From: Cryptomeria japonica
Lineage: Eukaryota; Streptophyta; Pinopsida; Cupressales; Cupressaceae
Reading direction: 5' to 3'
Length of the DNA stretch: 64,000 nt
Assembly (NCBI RefSeq): GCF_030272615.1
Contig: NC_081407.1
Span: forward strand, 268,616,075 to 268,680,074
Part shown: piece by piece, positions 60,034 through 64,000 of the stretch
How the letters are laid out: each line of letters begins with the position of its first letter
How positions within the stretch are numbered: position 1 is the first letter of the stretch
Program-made: the position numbers and the translations under genes
Notes under the pieces: generated by a model
The model's input: the letters and a program-made list of their open reading frames with translations, nothing else
What the model was told of the DNA's origin: nothing
Databases searched by the model: none

Positions 60034-62023
60034 TGTTGGTATTATGGATGTGTTGCATTAGTTTTGTCATTTATGTCAACACTTATTCTTCTGGAGATCT
60101 TTGGTTATGTTGAACATGCACATTATGTTCATCGACAAGTTCAGTGACTTATGTACAGTCACCGGTATATTGTTCACAGACAGGTTATATTGTTCATCGA
60201 CACTAAGGATGACTTGTTATCATCTATAGATCACTTGGTTATGTCGAAGATATGGTTTGGATACTTGGTTTTGGTGTTTTGGTTATTGGTCTAATCGGGT
60301 TGACATATTTGATGTTACCGACAAATTGGTCTAGGTTATGGACCGGTATGCATTATCTTTTCCAGATCAGCACGACATGTTATGGAGATGATTTATTGAT
60401 TGGATATTGTTGTAAATGTATTGAGCCGACATGATGCATCACATCTTGACTTATTTGTAATTGATTTAATTGTAATATTCTTAGTAAGATGACCTACACA
60501 TTTGGTCTTAGGTTTTGGTATATAAGTAAGATCTCAATTGATGAGATAGATGTAGCAAAAAGAGAGTGTAACGGTACATGGTATGTGCGAATATTGAAGA
60601 TCATATGAGCAGACCATAGAGAAAGTTCAAGGAAGTTTTGAAGGTGATTATCATATCTTAACTGGTACTAAATCCAGCATTGGAGATGCTACTTTGAGCA
60701 GTACATTATCATTGGATTTAACCATCTAATTGTAGTCAATGTGACTCCTATTTTGTGATTGAGCAGTGAGCTCTAGGCGGTTGGCCTTTTTGCATGTGCA
60801 GACCCCATTTGTATACACATACTATCTACAGTAGTATATGTTACTACTTATTATAGTTGCCATTAGTTTTATATCCAAAGTCATTCTATATACTCTAGTT
60901 GGTTACTACTACTGAAACATTCAGTCGGTATGCACAGAGCAGTCGGTTATAGAAGAAAGTAGTCACAGAGTCTAGTATACACCAATCTGTCTACCGAGTA
61001 ACACTAAATGCCTACCGAGCAACAATAATGATACACCGAGTGAAACGTTTTACCAAATTCATTGAACCTAGACACTTGCGTGGAAACATGTTACAAGATC
61101 AAGGAGCAAAAGAACCGTTATCACATTGGAAATTGCACTTAAGGATTGTGTATGATTTTGAGGTCATCTAACCAATGAAATATTTTGTATGGTTATTCAT
61201 TCAATAAATCATGTTTGTAAGATCGAAGCAATGAACCAAATCACCGACATAAGAGATCTATTTATACAACATGGATTAGGATCAGATAGATATTATTGAG
61301 GTATGTGTGTATGAGTGTGAAGACAAACATATGTGAAAAGCAAAATCATGGGAAAGCACTGAGTATTGAGATTGTTAGAGACATAGAGGTCACCAAGAAG
61401 GATTTCAGAGAACAGTCAAAGAACAGAGTAAACAGAAGGGTTTACCGAGTTACTTTATGGGTTACCGAGGTATGCTATAAGCAAGGTAATCTCATTTTGA
61501 GCACATAGAATCTGTTATAACATTCCAGATGTAAAGTTGCAGATATTTGTAAAGATTTTATAATAATATTTTGAAGTTGTTAGAGAAACCTTTAACAGGG
61601 TAAAAGACTCTAACAAAGTTTATAAATTGTAAATCCTTTAACCAGGTGCAACATTTTAGAATAAGTGTTGTAAAATCCTTTAGCAAGGTAGATCTAACGA
61701 TCTTGATACTCCTAACAGGGTAAGCTATCAGAAATAGCTGAACATGTAGCTCTAACCGAGCACTCTTTATTATTGCAATAGTGAAGTTGTGGGTGTCATC
61801 CCCACCGCAGTTTTTCTCTCTAACCAAGAGTTTCTGTGTAACCAAAATATATGTGTTATGGAGTGAATCATGTATGATTGTTATTTATTTGATTCAGCTT
61901 TATGTTATGTTACAACAGTTTTTGGTTTATGCATAACAGTAAAGATATTGTTGAAGAAAAGTTTTGAAGTACTGATTCACCCCTCCCCTCTCAATACATT
62001 AGCTTTCCATATTGGGCCTAACA
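60034..62023 (+). repeat. Element D 5' LTR (1990 bp)
   Basis: Starts TGTTGGTATTATGGATG with TTTTGTCATTTATGTCAACAC and ends CCTAACA, directly before the PBS. A TATATAAG box lies at 60519-60526. It contains the CTTTAACAGGGTA-type repeat array (61580-61770), CATCCCCACCGCAGTTTTT (61796-61815), and CCCCTCCCCTCTCAATAC (61980-61997). It is longer than the element C LTR but has the same block order. Confidence 0.8.
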
Positions 62024-62025
62024 AT

Positions 62026-62037
62026 TGGTATTAGAGC
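62026..62037 (+). promoter_or_regulatory. Element D primer-binding site
   Basis: TGGTATTAGAGC differs from the standard initiator-Met primer-binding site (TGGTATCAGAGC) by one C-to-T change and starts two bases after the LTR. Confidence 0.9.
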
Positions 62038-62085
62038 TTGAATCTTGGAAAAGGGTTTAATAGCCTAAAGAAAAAGATCTTATCA

Positions 62086-63431
62086 ATGGAAGGCTATAAA
62101 CAATCTTGGAGAATTGTGTATTTGCAAGAAGAGTTGGATCATGCTAATCAAGTGATTGCAGACATGCAAAGACAAATGCAAAAATCATTGAAAGTTAGAA
62201 GAAGATTATCTGATGATTTACAGGACTCTCAAGAGCTAGTGGAACAAATTGAAACATCATCTGAGAACAGTATATCTGAAGAGATTGAAGAGATGATTGG
62301 AGAACTAAAAGAAAAGAATAAAGCACTGACTGATTAGCTAAAAGCAATGAAAAGAGGACATGAACATTTCAGCACACAGATGACTGAGAATCTTGATGCA
62401 TTAAGGATAGTCGAGGAGACAGTAAGAGATCTAGAAAGAGAAAAACAACAGCTTGAGTATCTGAAAAGAATGATGAAATCACAAGGTTAACTAGAATTAA
62501 AAGTAATTTGTCAGATCAATTGGGTTATGCACATCATGAAGCAAATCTGAAGGATAATGAGAATCAAGCATTGAAACTTGAAGTATCAAGATTGACTGAT
62601 GAACTTGAAACAAAGAAGAAATCCAAAGAAACACTAAAGAAGAGTTATGAAGCATCAAAGATGTTGGATGAGCAACTGAATACAAGAAGACCCAACAAAG
62701 AAGCAGGACTCGGTTACAAAGGAAAAGACTTTATCGAGAAGGGAATCCACACTACCAAGAGAGGAGAATCATCAAAGCAAGTTGGAAACAAGAAGAACAT
62801 CAAAGGAAAGAAGCCTATTTGCAACTATTGTGGAAAACAAGGACATACTACTAATATGTGCCAAATCAGAAAAGGTAAGCAACCGAATGTCACTAAGTCT
62901 AATGATTATTGTAACAATTGCAATAAGTATGGTCACACATCTAACCAATGTAGGATAAAGTCTGTTAGCAATTATCAGAAGGCAAAATTCAAAGGGTTTT
63001 GTAAAAACTACAATAGATATGAACATAGTACCGAGAAGTGTTGGTTTAAGAAGAAGAACTATATGTGATTTGCACACCGAGCAAATACTAGAGGCTACCG
63101 AACTCACACATATCCTTACCGACAATATTCTGCAGTACCATGGGATTACAATACAAGGATATGGTGTGAATGTTGTGGAAGATATGGACATATAAGTGCC
63201 AACTGCTTTATAAGGTTTGGAAAGAACAACCGAAGATCATGGAGAAATCCTAGTATGGCATGTTTTCATTGTCACAAAGTTGGACACTCGGCTAGAGATT
63301 ACAGAGATCAACCTAGAGGAGTCACTAAGGAAATAAAAGATAAATTACAGATGATTTGGAGAAAGAAGGAAATTGTGTCAAATGAAGAAAGTACCTTACC
63401 CACTGAGTTAGGTGCACCTATTCCAAATTAA
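62086..63431 (+). pseudogene. Element D gag: coiled coil plus five CCHC knuckles
   Basis: The ATG at 62086 (MEGYKQSWRIVYLQEELDHA) opens a heptad-rich coiled-coil region of about 230 residues with a stop at 62335 and a frame change near 62490. Then follow GLGYKGKDF and five knuckles: CNYCGKQGHTTNMC and CNNCNKYGHTSNQC (intact), CKNYNRYEHSTEKC (second Cys to Tyr), CECCGRYGHISANC (intact), CFHCHKVGHSARDY (last Cys to Tyr). A TGA at 63066 interrupts between the third and fourth. The reading closes at TAA 63429-63431. The domain order is as in element C. Confidence 0.85.
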
Positions 63432-63982
63432 TCGGTAAAGGTATGAAGGGACTACATTCTTTCAAAGGTTAAATCTTAACAGTTCCTATTCTATCATGTA
63501 CTTAATTCAAAAAAAAATCTGCATAGCTAAAGATGCATTAGGAAATTTGAAATTTTATCAAGTCTTTTTGAGCACTAGTCAAGTCGGTAAATTCAGGAAG
63601 CCTGTCTAGTCGGTGAACACAGGAAGTCTGGCTACTTGGTAAAAGCATAGAAAGGAAAGGTAAATTGGTTTAAGGGAACCGAGTGCATTTAATCTCTTTT
63701 GACCTAACTGCACGAAGCCCGGTAAGGTATATTGTGTACTTTAAAGCTTTTATGCTGTCATTTCACACTTACCAAGTTTTCAAGAAAGCAGAGCAAAGCG
63801 ATTCAAAGGTGATCAAACCACCTCCTGAGCGAATTTCAAGGTATTTACACATCGATCTCAAGCATTCCTTAGAGTTAGCTACCGGGAAATATCAATTGTG
63901 ATTATCTACTTTATATTTGTTTGTCATTTGAAAATCTTCGAACCCTAAGAATCTTTTGTTAAGTGATTATTCGAAATCTGCA
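63432..63982 (+). other. Spacer between gag and presumed ORF2 in element D
   Basis: No domain was recognised. It has the same position and length class as 36853-37393 in element C, rich in CGGTAAA and CCGAGT words. A 72-codon reading at 63683-63901 has no recognisable motif. Confidence 0.45.
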
Positions 63983-64000
63983 ATGGCACCTAAGATCCAG
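63983..64000 (+). CDS. Possible start of element D ORF2 (runs off right edge)
   Basis: ATGGCACCTAAGATCCAG (MAPKIQ) at the very end of the window sits where ORF2 starts in element C (MASSSK), about 550 bases after gag in both. Only six codons are visible, so this is positional inference. Confidence 0.35.

Overview
The window reads as nuclear DNA from a seed plant with a large, repeat-dominated genome. A gymnosperm (conifer-like) source is the best guess, but that is inference. It is AT-rich, has no operons or prokaryotic signals, contains spliced GT-AG introns, and is packed with decayed LTR retrotransposons of both Copia (Sirevirus-like) and Ty3/gypsy type plus a LINE fragment. No intact host gene was found. 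Almost every coding trace is broken by stops, frameshifts or insertions. The retrotransposon letters and labels (LTR-G, LTR-H, A, B, C, D, E1, E2) are mine.

Layout. 1-7098: a gypsy-type element (E1, minus strand) with 2.28 kb LTRs, primer-binding site and polypurine tract, carrying only an acidic repeat ORF, a protease and a zinc knuckle and no reverse transcriptase. 7099-12115: an old Sirevirus-like element (A, plus strand) with gag zinc knuckles, a non-pol 'ORF2' interrupted by a 201-bp GA repeat, and a truncated 3' LTR. 12.1-22.4 kb: mostly unassigned low-information DNA with a 5'-truncated LINE (15.27-16.86 kb), a near-perfect hairpin that could be a MIRNA precursor (18.86-19.02 kb), and a 140-bp direct repeat. 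22.4-43.5 kb: a 3'-truncated gypsy element (E2, minus strand) with gag, protease, G-patch and RT, preceded by three tandem copies of its own 1.2 kb LTR. A solo LTR-G lies inside its gag, and a 960-bp solo LTR and the complete 7.4 kb element C lie inside its middle LTR. All three nested insertions have recognisable target-site duplications, and removing two of them restores the middle LTR to 1220 bp, the length of its siblings.

Element C (34509-41908) is the best-preserved unit. It has TG...CA LTRs, a TAATT duplication, an initiator-Met PBS, a coiled-coil/CCHC gag, then a roughly 1000-residue ORF2 with no similarity I can see to PR, INT, RT or RH, then three polypurine tracts. ORF2 is recognisably conserved in element A. 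Element D (60034 to the window end) has the same gag and a fresh ATG where ORF2 should begin.

43.5-51.5 kb: a gypsy-related LTR-like stretch, an orphan integrase fragment, a partial Sirevirus-like element (B), and a 1445-bp solo LTR with CACCT duplication. 51.5-58.4 kb: a six-exon pseudogene of a large protein with acidic motifs reminiscent of DDE transposases, interrupted in exon 3 by a 3820-bp solo LTR with a perfect CACTT duplication. 58.4-60.0 kb: a minisatellite and a TA run. 60.0-64.0 kb: the 5' LTR, gag and first ORF2 codons of element D.
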